A stretch of 50,638 nt of DNA from Campylobacterota bacterium (GTDB lineage Bacteria; Campylobacterota; Campylobacteria; Campylobacterales; QNZT01). Numbering within the stretch: position 1 is the stretch's first letter; each line of letters begins with the position of its first letter. This document shows positions 1-8,814 of the stretch, in pieces. A program made the position numbers and the translations under genes. The stretch covers positions 1-50,638 of the forward strand of contig JAHZKW010000105.1 of the NCBI GenBank assembly GCA_022600175.1, in the 5' to 3' direction. The notes under the pieces are model-generated. The model ran no database searches. It was given only the letters and a program-made list of their open reading frames with translations, and was not told where the DNA came from.

Positions 1-11
1 AGGAAAAAGTT

Positions 12-401
12 ATGAAACAATCTACTTTTAAAGAGAAGTATCCTGTCTGGACCTTAGAGCTTACTAAAGATGAACTAACACAAAAAAATGTATCTGAAAT
101 TCTTAGTTATTTCAAAACCAAAATTGATGCACATCCTAAGGCTGTTTTCATTGCCACATTTGACCACTATACCCATACAAAAAGCATTGAAGGCCCTATC
201 AATCCAGAGATCAAAGATATTCAAAATATTATCTTCTGCTTTGGGACAGAGATCCCTACCACAAAAGTAGCAGCAGTGAGACCTAGATCAATCGGTGTCT
301 GTGAACTTGAAAACAGTTATATCATAGAGTTTATGGAAGCACCAAATGAAAAAGCACATGAGGCGATGGAGCAGTGGGCAAAATCACTAAAGTGCAATTA
401 A
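12..401 (+). CDS. Conserved hypothetical protein, ~130 aa
   Basis: A complete 129-aa ORF with a good ribosome site (AGGAAA, about 6 nt before ATG). It has no signal peptide or membrane segment and reads as a compact soluble protein. A central stretch (FIATFDHYTHTKS) and a C-terminal half with FCFGTEIP and AVRPRSIGV look like conserved family blocks. It resembles a small domain-of-unknown-function family I associate with Campylobacterota (possibly DUF6858), but I cannot confirm that here. The next gene starts inside its last codons, so the two are probably co-transcribed. No function can be assigned. Confidence 0.7.
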   Translation: MKQSTFKEKYPVWTLELTKDELTQKNVSEILSYFKTKIDAHPKAVFIATFDHYTHTKSIEGPINPEIKDIQNIIFCFGTEIPTTKVAAVRPRSIGVCELENSYIIEFMEAPNEKAHEAMEQWAKSLKCN

Positions 402-817
402 AACTCATCTCACTACTGATCATTAGCCTGTTTATTACAGGCTGTGAACAGTATAATACATTTTCACATGTCTATCAAAAAAAGTTGCTTGGTACGAAAA
501 TATCACAAATACAACTGAAAGCTTTTGACCCAAAAATAGATAACTTTTGTAAAATAGCACTCGCAAAAGCACAATTTAAAATCACAACAACAAGCGATTA
601 TATATTGATCCCTCAATATGCCAATTATCCCAAAAAATGTAACAACCCTTTAGCCACTGCTAATCAGAAGAGTTATCGTGGTTTTGTCAAACTTACCTTA
701 GAAAAAGAGGGAAAAAAAATCTATACATGCCAACTAGACTTTAAACAAGAACTCTCACAAAAACATCTCAACTATCTACTTGAACTGCTTATAGATGAAA
801 TGCAACTAAAGAGATAA
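374..817 (+). CDS. Putative lipoprotein of unknown function
   Basis: A 147-aa ORF with a lipoprotein signal: lysines, a hydrophobic run (LISLLIISLF) and the lipobox ITGC, with Cys at residue 24, so it should be a membrane-anchored lipoprotein. It starts with GTG and overlaps the gene before by 28 nt. A second GTG at 392 would give a tidier 18-residue signal peptide, and neither start has a well-spaced Shine-Dalgarno, so the start is uncertain. The mature part has three further Cys residues (a pair may form a disulfide) and no family I recognise. Its stop overlaps an upstream ATG of the following aminotransferase as TAATG. Confidence 0.6.
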   Translation: MGKITKVQLKLISLLIISLFITGCEQYNTFSHVYQKKLLGTKISQIQLKAFDPKIDNFCKIALAKAQFKITTTSDYILIPQYANYPKKCNNPLATANQKSYRGFVKLTLEKEGKKIYTCQLDFKQELSQKHLNYLLELLIDEMQLKR

Positions 818-852
818 TGGTATACTTTGATAATTTTTTATCAAGGTTATCT

Positions 853-2001
853 ATGAAACTCTCAAATCGTTCTGCACATTTTTCACAATCACTCATACGC
901 TCTATGTCTATTGCATGTAAAGCACAAAATGGCATCAACATGGCACAAGGGATCTGTGATCTAGAAGTACCCGCTGTAGTACTTGAAGGTGCAAAAAAAG
1001 CGATGGATAAGGGAACAAACATCTACACCCCAACTGAAGGATTAACGCCACTTCGCCAAGCTATCGCTTCAAAAATGAAAAACTTTTATAATCTTAGTGT
1101 TGATCCTCAAAATGAAATACTTGTAAGTGATGGTGCTACAGGTGCCTTTTATACCGCATGTTTAGCTCTTTTAAACCCAGAAGATGAAGTAATCATGTTT
1201 GAGCCATACTATGGCTACCATAAAGCAACCTTAGAGTCTGTTGGTGCTGTACCAACCTACGTACGCCTAGAAGCTCCAGAGTGGAAACTCCAAGAAGATG
1301 CACTCAACCTTGTACTTACTGATAAAACCAAAGCGATTCTCATCTGTAACCCAGCAAACCCAAGTGGCAAAGTCTTTAGTAAAGCAGAGCTAGAAATGAT
1401 TGGTGCATTTGCAACAAAACATGATCTCGTTGTATTTAGTGATGAGATGTATGAACACTTCATCTATGACAATCTCACCCACATTCCTGCACTTAGTATC
1501 CCAACACTCAAAGAGCGTACCGTACTCATCTCTGGTTTTTCTAAAGTCTTTAGTGTGACAGGTTGGCGATTAGGCTATGCGATCGCTCCAGAACCTATCA
1601 TATCAGCTATGGCACACTTTAACGACCTGATCTATGTCTGTGCCCCTGCCCCACTACAAATGGGTGTCGCTGAAGGTTTAAAAAGGCTTCAACAAGATTA
1701 TTATAAAACCCTCAAACAAACACATCAAGAAAAGCGTGATCTTTTTTGTCAAGCATTGCAACAATATGGACTCTCTCCAAGTATTCCTCAAGGTGCCTAC
1801 TATGTTATGACAGATATCAATCATCTTATAGGAGCAGATAGTAAAGAAAAAGTGATCTATCTTTTAGAAAAAACAGGTATTGCAGCGGTTCCAGGAAGTG
1901 CTTTTTATCATGATGATACAGGTGATCAACTTTGTCGTTTTTGTTACTCCAAACCCATCAATGACCTAAAAGAAGCAATTAAAGGGCTTTCTAAATTATA
2001 A
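853..2001 (+). CDS. Class I/II PLP-dependent aminotransferase
   Basis: Fold-type I aminotransferase, about 382 aa from this start. Visible signatures are NxxNPSGKVF around residue 160, the SDEMYEHFIYD block with the Asp that contacts the PLP nitrogen, and SGFSKVFSVTGWRLGY, which carries the Schiff-base Lys and the phosphate-binding Arg. It belongs to the group that includes aspartate, methionine and kynurenine aminotransferases; the substrate cannot be read from sequence. An in-frame ATG at 817 overlaps the previous stop, but the ATG at 853 has AAGG 6 nt upstream and fits the usual family N-terminus, so I prefer it. A hairpin overlaps its stop codon. Confidence 0.88.
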   Translation: MKLSNRSAHFSQSLIRSMSIACKAQNGINMAQGICDLEVPAVVLEGAKKAMDKGTNIYTPTEGLTPLRQAIASKMKNFYNLSVDPQNEILVSDGATGAFYTACLALLNPEDEVIMFEPYYGYHKATLESVGAVPTYVRLEAPEWKLQEDALNLVLTDKTKAILICNPANPSGKVFSKAELEMIGAFATKHDLVVFSDEMYEHFIYDNLTHIPALSIPTLKERTVLISGFSKVFSVTGWRLGYAIAPEPIISAMAHFNDLIYVCAPAPLQMGVAEGLKRLQQDYYKTLKQTHQEKRDLFCQALQQYGLSPSIPQGAYYVMTDINHLIGADSKEKVIYLLEKTGIAAVPGSAFYHDDTGDQLCRFCYSKPINDLKEAIKGLSKL

Positions 2002-2008
2002 AAGCCCT
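1983..2008. terminator. Putative bidirectional terminator hairpin
   Basis: AGGGCTTT and AAAGCCCT form a perfect 8-bp stem with a 10-nt loop that spans the aminotransferase stop codon. It lies between two convergent genes. There is no long T-run on the plus side; the minus side continues TTTAATTG. Termination is inferred from structure and position. Confidence 0.5.
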
Positions 2009-2017
2009 ATCAATCAT

Positions 2018-3706
2018 TCAATACTTGATAACATCAACTTCTGTTTTAGTACCTATCTTGACCTCTTTATGTACATTGGTCACAGGTTTCACATGTGCGT
2101 CACGCCCATAGATGAAACTTTGTTCATCTACAATCACTTTATACGCTTTGTTTAACGTCAAAGCACGTTTAAGTGATGGAAATAAGAGATGTGAAATATC
2201 ACTATGGACTTTCTCGATTTCACTTTCTATCAAGCTTCCATTTGCATCAAAAAACTTTGCTTTGATTTCGTCATTGTCACGAAATTCATCTCCTGCATGA
2301 TTAGCACGTAGATAGAGTTCATACTCATAACGTCCATCTACAAGTTGTCTCTCTTTGACATTTTTAAGACCATACTGACTCCAGTGATACCATCCTCCTT
2401 GTTTTGCACGCTGATCTAATTTCCTAGAAAATACAAAGGTACTGTCTGTAATCGCACCAATCGTCGAATGACATCCCATACAGTAAGCCGTCTCTTCATA
2501 GGTCTGAGGACGCAATTCACCCTCTTTATCTTCGATAAATCCTTGATAACGCCATCCTGTACCACTTTTCAAGCCATACTCCATGTTGCCTTCCATGATA
2601 CGTGGGATATCAGGTCGAATCAACCTCTCATACGCCTCTTCTTCTGCAAAAAGTTCATGTTGTCTAGGAGAGTTCCACTCATATTTTTTACCATAGCGTA
2701 ACTCTTTCATACGTGCAGCCATCTTTACAGAACCATTATCATCTACATCGATATAACGTACAGAGTGTAAAAACTCTGTCCCAACAGGATACAACCCTGC
2801 ACCCATTTGCAATCTACTCTGCTCTTGTGCTTTCTTTGCTGCACCTACATACCACATCGTATAACCACTATATTGCTTAGTTAAAAAATCATACGTTGGT
2901 TCACTCCAGTTAAAGACAATACTATTACTCATATCCAATATACCATTTTGATTGAGATCTACACCAAATTTTTTCTCATCAGTAGATGCTATCACAATAT
3001 CTTTTTGCTTGATCAATGTTTCAACGATGCTATGATTGATCTTAGCGACCTCTATATCAAATGTACTATTTTCATCTAAAAAAAACTGTTCATCAAGACG
3101 AATCAACACATCATCTGTTGAGCCATTTGTAGGCCAAAATGTCCCTAAAAAAGGATAATATGCAAAAGCTCTCCAGCGACTATAACTTCCATCTGGAGTG
3201 CGATCAAATCCCTCATCATCAAAACTAAAGTAACAATCAGGAGTATACCCATGCCACACACCATCTTTATCTGGATCCCAACTTTTAGGAAGATTTTTAA
3301 GTTTTTGACGCAGTGTCAAATTGCCATCAACATCTTTATAATTACTCTCTCTGACATAGGCTAAGATCTCTTCATCACTTATATTGGCAACTGCACTACT
3401 TCTATCTTGAAAAAGGTTTATCCATCGATTTTTATGGCTATAGTTACTAAAGTCATAAGCCTCTTGTAGTGCTTCATCGTTTAAATAGTTTGGTTTTTGT
3501 GAATTGATATGACATGAAAAACAGGGATTGTGTTTTTCACCATTTTCATCTACTGTCTTGGTATAACACTGTGACGTAATATAAGCAGTATGGTTGTTAA
3601 TAATTTTTTTAGATGTTAAATCTACTGATCTGGTGGATGCTTGCTTATCACTACTACTGCAAGCGATGAAAAATAGAGTGGATAGAGAAAGTAAAATATA
3701 TTTCAA
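2018..3706 (-). CDS. Diheme c-type cytochrome lipoprotein
   Basis: About 562 aa, with two haem c attachment motifs: CFSCH near residue 62 and CMGCH near residue 409. The open frame extends up to 3766, but a TTG at 3706 is preceded by AAGGA with 5-nt spacing and gives a clean lipoprotein signal (MKYILLSLSTLFFIAC, Cys16), so that start is chosen. The protein is expected to be lipid-anchored on the periplasmic side. The rest, with repeated acidic DxDxDG-like stretches that may bind calcium, is not a family I can name. It follows the PhoX/DUF839-like gene by 44 nt, with a hairpin in the gap, so the pair probably forms one unit. Its redox partner is unknown. Confidence 0.75.
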   Translation of the reverse strand: MKYILLSLSTLFFIACSSSDKQASTRSVDLTSKKIINNHTAYITSQCYTKTVDENGEKHNPCFSCHINSQKPNYLNDEALQEAYDFSNYSHKNRWINLFQDRSSAVANISDEEILAYVRESNYKDVDGNLTLRQKLKNLPKSWDPDKDGVWHGYTPDCYFSFDDEGFDRTPDGSYSRWRAFAYYPFLGTFWPTNGSTDDVLIRLDEQFFLDENSTFDIEVAKINHSIVETLIKQKDIVIASTDEKKFGVDLNQNGILDMSNSIVFNWSEPTYDFLTKQYSGYTMWYVGAAKKAQEQSRLQMGAGLYPVGTEFLHSVRYIDVDDNGSVKMAARMKELRYGKKYEWNSPRQHELFAEEEAYERLIRPDIPRIMEGNMEYGLKSGTGWRYQGFIEDKEGELRPQTYEETAYCMGCHSTIGAITDSTFVFSRKLDQRAKQGGWYHWSQYGLKNVKERQLVDGRYEYELYLRANHAGDEFRDNDEIKAKFFDANGSLIESEIEKVHSDISHLLFPSLKRALTLNKAYKVIVDEQSFIYGRDAHVKPVTNVHKEVKIGTKTEVDVIKY

Positions 3707-3724
3707 GAGATTCCTTTTATAAGC

Positions 3725-3744
3725 ATTTGGGGAAAACCCCAAAT
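3725..3744 (-). terminator. Intercistronic hairpin, possible attenuator
   Basis: A perfect 8-bp stem (ATTTGGGG / CCCCAAAT) with a 4-nt loop begins 6 nt after the stop of the upstream DUF839-like gene and ends just before the Shine-Dalgarno of the cytochrome gene. There is no U-run, so it is more likely an attenuator or an mRNA-end stabiliser than a full intrinsic terminator. Confidence 0.5.
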
Positions 3745-3750
3745 ACATAC

Positions 3751-5511
3751 TTATTGCCATAACCAAAGCATATCTACGCCATGATCACCTGAATCCTCTC
3801 CAATAAGTACTTTATCTTCAGAGAATGTTAAAATATTGTCTGGATTTGCAATTTTGTCAGAATGACACATTGTTTCATCACCTGAAGCTACTGTCTCACC
3901 TATCAATGCTGGTGAAATTTTACTAATGTTATTATTTTTATCGATTGCAGCGGTATAGACACCACCACAGTTCTCTTCATCAATCGCAATATCCCCACCT
4001 GCGCTACTTTTTACACCTGTACTCCAGTGTGTATCACCCCAAGTACTAGACATCGTATATCCTATATCAGAGACTGCAATATAGAGAGAGTTTTTATCAG
4101 CTGTAATACCTTCGAGTTTATTCCACTCATACGTTGCACCTAATGCAGCAGCAGCTTTTCTACTCTCTAAAAATGCCGGACGATCATCTTGATATGATCC
4201 AATCGTACCATCATTGTTAAGATCTTTGTTTACCTTTCCTTCTGCCCAGTTTTGCACATCGGCATCACTGATATAGCTTGACTCTCCTGCAACATAATCA
4301 GCTTCTGTAATATTGTCATACTCAGCAATCCAACCTGCGATTGTCTCATTGTCACCGTGAGCAAGTTCTAACCACTCTACTTTAAAACTCGCACTTGCTG
4401 TAGCATTGCCATCTTCTTGCGTCAACTTTGCTGCATAGAGTGTACCTGCACTCATATCTTTTGCTTTGTCAGCAACAAATTTAAAAAATACCCCACCTGA
4501 GTTTGTGTTGTACGTGTCACTTGTGTAAGCAGCAGAGTCATCATCTGATTGATAAACTGTTTTATTATCAGCCATCACAACACCATTTTCATGACTAAAA
4601 CGTCCCATTGCATAGTGTTTCACTAGCTTTGGCTCATCACTTGTTCGTTCACTCATCTCAATCTGATATCCATAATCGTATGGATTAGTAAACTTTCCTA
4701 GATACTGATCCATTGTTCCTGGGATATGATAAGTGATATTTGTACTACCATCGATAAAGTATGGCATATAGTTATCATCATGATGTCCTGGATAGTTCCA
4801 AAGTGCAGTATTAAGGTAGTAATACTCTTCTGCTGTTAAAAATGTATCCCAAGGTGTCTCATGACCAAAACATAAAATCCATCCACCTTTGATCGAAGAG
4901 AGATCAATCATCTTGGAGGTAGCTAGATCTGTTGCCCACTCGCCATCAACTTTGTTTAGCTTTAAACGACTGATAGAAGAAGCACCCTTGATACCTGCAC
5001 CTTCCCAACCTGTATAGAGATAAGCACTGTTATCATCGATCTTTACAAAACTGTTAAAGTCTACATCATTACTTACATAGACTAATTCACCGTTTACATC
5101 ATAGATACCACCTAACACTTGCGTACCATTGTTGATCAATTGTCCTGCTTCACCAAGCTTGATATACTCTCCACCTGCAACATGCACCTCTTCACGTGTA
5201 CCTTCCGCAGGAACAGCCATACTATCTCCTGAGAAGTTATTGATATCCATTCCTTTGACATATCCAATAAAAGCGGGAGTTACACCTTCTGTAAACTCAT
5301 CTTTTTTCCCTGGATGTTGTGCATTGAAAAATAGTTCACCTGCATCATTGACGACTAATCCTGTAACTTCAGCACCTGCTGGAACTGTTGCAATACGTTT
5401 GAGTGTTTTTGTACTATGATCAACAACTTTTGGAGTATCATCTGAGTCACTCCCACAACCTACAAGCCCTAACGCAATAACTGCGGCCAATGATAAAACT
5501 ACTTTATACAC
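3751..5511 (-). CDS. PhoX/DUF839-like beta-propeller lipoprotein
   Basis: About 586 aa from a GTG at 5511, which has AAGGA 7 nt upstream. The signal peptide ends in LVGC (Cys19), so it is a lipoprotein exported by Sec; no twin-arginine motif is visible, unlike classical PhoX. Features resembling the PhoX/DUF839 propeller are ILCFGHETPWDTF near residue 200, repeated SLYIAVSDIGYT-type strands, ENCGGVYTAAID, and a C-terminal block with NPDNI and GEDSGDH, which in this family holds metal ligands. A phosphatase or related metal-dependent role is plausible but not shown. It is probably co-expressed with the diheme cytochrome downstream, an unusual partner for a phosphatase. Confidence 0.6.
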   Translation of the reverse strand: MYKVVLSLAAVIALGLVGCGSDSDDTPKVVDHSTKTLKRIATVPAGAEVTGLVVNDAGELFFNAQHPGKKDEFTEGVTPAFIGYVKGMDINNFSGDSMAVPAEGTREEVHVAGGEYIKLGEAGQLINNGTQVLGGIYDVNGELVYVSNDVDFNSFVKIDDNSAYLYTGWEGAGIKGASSISRLKLNKVDGEWATDLATSKMIDLSSIKGGWILCFGHETPWDTFLTAEEYYYLNTALWNYPGHHDDNYMPYFIDGSTNITYHIPGTMDQYLGKFTNPYDYGYQIEMSERTSDEPKLVKHYAMGRFSHENGVVMADNKTVYQSDDDSAAYTSDTYNTNSGGVFFKFVADKAKDMSAGTLYAAKLTQEDGNATASASFKVEWLELAHGDNETIAGWIAEYDNITEADYVAGESSYISDADVQNWAEGKVNKDLNNDGTIGSYQDDRPAFLESRKAAAALGATYEWNKLEGITADKNSLYIAVSDIGYTMSSTWGDTHWSTGVKSSAGGDIAIDEENCGGVYTAAIDKNNNISKISPALIGETVASGDETMCHSDKIANPDNILTFSEDKVLIGEDSGDHGVDMLWLWQ

Positions 5512-5739
5512 TTTTATATCCTTACTATGAAAACAAATACATCTAGAATCTGAAAGACTCAACCTCTTTTTCTGTGGCAATTTAAGATGAAAGTTTAATC
5601 GATAATAGTTTCAAAATAGTTACATTTGTATAAGGTATAAAGTAAGTAATATTATTGTAACTTTTTTTTTGGGGAGTATATTTAGATTTATTAATATAGC
5701 TATATGGCAGCACATTATAATACTTAAAAAAAGTAGAAA

Positions 5740-5777
5740 AGAGAGAAATCACATTATATTGTTGTTACAATCTCTCT
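5740..5777 (-). terminator. Putative terminator of the cytochrome bd operon
   Basis: On the minus strand AGAGAGA pairs with TCTCTCT (7 bp, 24-nt loop) and is followed by TTTTCTACTTTTTTT. It lies about 25 nt beyond the cydX-like stop, where the operon should end. The long loop makes it a weak candidate. The rest of the roughly 290-nt stretch between the bd operon and the DUF839 gene is AT-rich, and I see no further gene in it. Confidence 0.4.
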
Positions 5778-5802
5778 AGCTCTAATTTGGTTAGCTTTGA
5801 TA

Positions 5803-5928
5803 TCATTTATCTTCTAAATTTGTTTCTAAATGTTCAATATTTAGCCTTATAAATTTATAACTCAAAAAAATAACCAAAGGCCATACCATATACCAAATAA
5901 TTGCATGTGTATAATCTATAGTTTCCAT
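5803..5928 (-). CDS. cydX: CydX-like cytochrome bd small subunit
   Basis: A 41-codon gene too short for routine ORF calling. Its ATG at 5928 is preceded by TAGGAGA, which overlaps the cydB stop codon, leaving only 8 nt between the genes. The product starts METIDYTH, then has a single membrane segment (about residues 10-27) beginning IIWYMVWPL, and ends in a polar, acidic tail (HLETNLEDK). The WYxxWPL opening of the helix resembles the WYFxWILG block of CydX, the third subunit of bd oxidases that stabilises the haems. Position after cydAB, size and topology all fit. The family assignment is inferred from pattern, since no search was possible. Confidence 0.75.
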   Translation of the reverse strand: METIDYTHAIIWYMVWPLVIFLSYKFIRLNIEHLETNLEDK

Positions 5929-5936
5929 ACATTCTC

Positions 5937-7061
5937 CTAATAATGATGATGATCAGATTCGATCTCTTTGCTTGTGATTTTACTTTTATCCATCGTACGC
6001 CAAACGAAATAAATATAAGCCAGTACAAACGGTACCATCAATGATACATAACTCATTGTACTCAACGTATAGTGACTACCTGATGCATTTTCAATTGTCA
6101 AAGAGCTATTTAAATCACTTAATGATGGATAAATCGCCGTGTTATTAAATCCTAAAAGGCTGAGTAATGCTGTTACAGTCAATACAGTACCTAACCCACT
6201 CAGCCAAATTCCTTTTGTAGAACCTCGAAAAAATGTACTGTAAAGTGCATAAAGTAGCATAACCACACCAGTAAAAAAACCTATCAACAATAGATAACAA
6301 TCTAATAGGTTATATAAAAACTTATTGGCTATGACTTTAAACCCTCTCTCACTATACTCTACACCATTCATCATCAAAAGGATGCTAGTGACTATCAAGA
6401 AAAATAGAAGGAATAAAGCTGTATCGAATTTCAACTGATTACGAGCCCTTTGTACAATAACCTTTTCAGCGATATTATTAATAAAATAAAGACTTGCCTG
6501 TACACGTGCAAGGAAAAATATCATCAATCCTAAAGCCATATTAAAAGGGTTACGTATCGCTTCAAGTCCATAAGAGTGATTTGTCCAAGTAGAGAGATTC
6601 ATCTCATTTTTGATAAAGTTTCCACCAGTATAAAATGTACCCAAAGCAATACCAATAAGAATAATCCCAATCGAACCATTGATATACAAAAATATCTCAA
6701 AAGTTTTTTGTCCTAAAAAGTTATCAGGTTTTTTACGATACTCATAAGAGACTGCCTGAATAATAAAACAGAAGAGTATAGCCATCCAAAGATAATAAGC
6801 TCCTCCAAAACTCACTGCATATAAAAGTGGAAATGCAGCAAACAAAGCACCACCAAACATCACCAATGTGGTAAAACCAAGTTCCCATTTACGTCCAAGT
6901 GAACCTATAAGAACACTTTTTTCCATCTCATTTTTAGCTAAAGTATTTAAAAGCGTTTGCCCACCTTGCACAAACATAATAAAAGTAAATAAGCCACCAA
7001 GAAGCGCGATGATAAACCACCAGTACTGTTGCAATGTAAGTAATTCAAAAGTTTCAAACAT
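5937..7061 (-). CDS. cydB: Cytochrome bd quinol oxidase subunit II
   Basis: About 374 aa with many membrane helices (TM1 around QQYWWFIIALLGGLFTFIMF). It opens with the typical LQQYWW...QGGQTLL block of CydB, the partner subunit of the bd terminal oxidase that reduces O2 to water with quinol. The ATG at 7061 has GGAGGAG upstream; a longer frame up to 7082 would lie inside cydA and is not needed. It starts 1 nt after the cydA stop, which indicates tight coupling. The C-terminus is HDHHHY-like (SDHHHY). Confidence 0.9.
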   Translation of the reverse strand: MFETFELLTLQQYWWFIIALLGGLFTFIMFVQGGQTLLNTLAKNEMEKSVLIGSLGRKWELGFTTLVMFGGALFAAFPLLYAVSFGGAYYLWMAILFCFIIQAVSYEYRKKPDNFLGQKTFEIFLYINGSIGIILIGIALGTFYTGGNFIKNEMNLSTWTNHSYGLEAIRNPFNMALGLMIFFLARVQASLYFINNIAEKVIVQRARNQLKFDTALFLLFFLIVTSILLMMNGVEYSERGFKVIANKFLYNLLDCYLLLIGFFTGVVMLLYALYSTFFRGSTKGIWLSGLGTVLTVTALLSLLGFNNTAIYPSLSDLNSSLTIENASGSHYTLSTMSYVSLMVPFVLAYIYFVWRTMDKSKITSKEIESDHHHY

Positions 7062-7062
7062 C

Positions 7063-8589
7063 TTAGTGCTCCTCCATACCAAGTTTTATTTGCTTAGTCA
7101 TGATACGCACTTCCGCAATCAAAAGTACAGTAAAAATAATCGCAAAGAGCCAAAATGTCGTCTGCACAGCGGTTGTACTAATCTGTGAACTTGCCATACC
7201 TACAGGGAGCATCCCTTGAATTGCCCAAGGTTGCCTGCCTACTTCAGCTACAACCCATCCCGCTTCTCCTGCAATATAACCTAATGGAATAGACCAAAGT
7301 GCAGCATGAAGAAGCATCTTTTTATCATCTAATTTTCCCAACATAGCGAAATAAAGCACTAAAAAAAAGAGTACTAAAAACCAACTACCAAGCCCTACCA
7401 TCAAGTGAAAACTATAGAAACTCATTGCAACTGGCGGTATAATCTCTTTTGGATCTTGTAAATAACCATAACCAAAATATGGTTCATAGTGTCGAAACGT
7501 TTTTAAAGCTTTCTCCGCTTTTTGTGTATCATTTAATCTTTTTGCTTCCTTATAAGACTTGAGTGCGGAAATTGCAATTTTGCCTTTATCTATCTTACTC
7601 TGTGCACTCTCAATCCCTTGTGTTTCATTGCCATAAACCAGATCATTGATCCCTGGGACAAAGGCATTAAAATCTTGAAAACCTAAAAAAGAGAGTGCTT
7701 GAGGAATCTCAATACTCCATACAAACTCCTCTTTCTCATCACCAATCTCTTTTTCACTATTAAGTTGACCAACCGCTACAATACCTGCTCTAGCATGACC
7801 ATGATACAATCCCTCCATAGCTGCAAGTTTTGTTGGTTGATGCTGTGCTACACTATAGGCTGACTCATCACCAGATAAGATAAGAAAAAATGATGTAACC
7901 AGTCCAAAAGTGGCACCCACAACAATACTCTTTTTAGCTCTGACAACATCTCTATTTTTAAGCAAATACCAAGCACTGATACCCACAACAAATAGTGATC
8001 CCATAACATATCCACTACCTATCGTGTGAAGAAATTTAGAATATGCAGTAGGGTTAAAAAGTACATCCCAGAAACTTTCCATCTCAAAACGTGCAGTATC
8101 AGGATTAAATACCATACCTACAGGATGTTGCATCCAGCCATTGGCTACTAAGATCCAAAGTGCAGATAGATTAGAGCCAATAGCAACCAACCATGTAGAA
8201 AGCAGGTGCATCTTTTTACTCACCTTATCCCAGCCAAAAAACATGACAGCAAAAAAAGTTGACTCCATGAAAAAAGCCATAATCCCCTCGATCGCCAAAG
8301 GTGCCCCAAAAATATCTCCAACAATCCATGAATAGTTTGACCAATTGGTTCCAAATTCAAACTCCATAATGATACCTGTCGCAAGTCCAATGGCAAAATT
8401 AATCGCAAACAGTGTCATCCAAAATTTCGTGATTTTTTTCCATTCAGGATTACCTGTTTTTACATAGATAGTCTCCATAATAGCTATGATAAATGAAAGC
8501 CCTAAAGTCAACGGCACAAATAGCCAATGATACATAGCAGTTAAAGCAAACTGTGCACGTGACCAATCTGTCAATAATGTATCTTCCAT
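7063..8589 (-). CDS. cydA: Cytochrome bd quinol oxidase subunit I
   Basis: 508 aa. CydA binds the three haems and the quinol in the inner membrane. Visible hallmarks are the N-terminal MYHWLFVPLTLG with the haem b595 ligand His21, the quinol-loop start GDESAYS...KLAAMEG with the conserved Lys and Glu, and GWVVAEVGRQPWAIQGMLP near residue 430. The loop between them is about 130 residues, so this is a long-Q-loop enzyme like the E. coli bd-I type. The gene follows the DUF4492 stop by 3 nt and precedes cydB by 1 nt. High-affinity oxygen use under microaerobic conditions is the expected role. Confidence 0.95.
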   Translation of the reverse strand: MEDTLLTDWSRAQFALTAMYHWLFVPLTLGLSFIIAIMETIYVKTGNPEWKKITKFWMTLFAINFAIGLATGIIMEFEFGTNWSNYSWIVGDIFGAPLAIEGIMAFFMESTFFAVMFFGWDKVSKKMHLLSTWLVAIGSNLSALWILVANGWMQHPVGMVFNPDTARFEMESFWDVLFNPTAYSKFLHTIGSGYVMGSLFVVGISAWYLLKNRDVVRAKKSIVVGATFGLVTSFFLILSGDESAYSVAQHQPTKLAAMEGLYHGHARAGIVAVGQLNSEKEIGDEKEEFVWSIEIPQALSFLGFQDFNAFVPGINDLVYGNETQGIESAQSKIDKGKIAISALKSYKEAKRLNDTQKAEKALKTFRHYEPYFGYGYLQDPKEIIPPVAMSFYSFHLMVGLGSWFLVLFFLVLYFAMLGKLDDKKMLLHAALWSIPLGYIAGEAGWVVAEVGRQPWAIQGMLPVGMASSQISTTAVQTTFWLFAIIFTVLLIAEVRIMTKQIKLGMEEH

Positions 8590-8592
8590 ATA

Positions 8593-8814
8593 CTACTCCC
8601 CTACTGTTAAATTATTTAAAATATATATTGCCCTTTGCTGATCATTTTGAAAGTTCTCTTTTAAAATATTTGGAAAAAAGAGCATTTTCATAATGATAAA
8701 AAAGAGCAAAAATTTAATGGCAATAATCCCCCAAAGTGTTTTGCCCAGTCTCATACTTTTAAAACCTATATAATAAAAAGACCACACCTTTTTAACAATG
8801 GTGATGATGCCCAT
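8593..8814 (-). CDS. DUF4492-type small membrane protein
   Basis: About 73 aa from the ATG at 8814, which has GGAGA 5 nt upstream (the frame stays open to 8868 but without a ribosome site). It has a basic N-terminus (VKKVWSFYYIGFKSMRLGKTLW), one or two hydrophobic helices (IIAIKFLLFFIIMKMLFF) and a polar tail. Size and position directly before cydA match the DUF4492 family, found beside cydAB in Campylobacterota and Bacteroidetes; its function is unknown, perhaps oxidase assembly. Its first 23 nt overlap the His-rich 3' end of the preceding gene in another frame. Confidence 0.7.
   Translation of the reverse strand: MGIITIVKKVWSFYYIGFKSMRLGKTLWGIIAIKFLLFFIIMKMLFFPNILKENFQNDQQRAIYILNNLTVGE

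Noticed and set aside
5129..5419. Plus-strand 96-codon frame opposite the DUF839-like gene
   Set aside because: Shadow frame; the minus-strand gene has a signal peptide, ribosome site and domain pattern.
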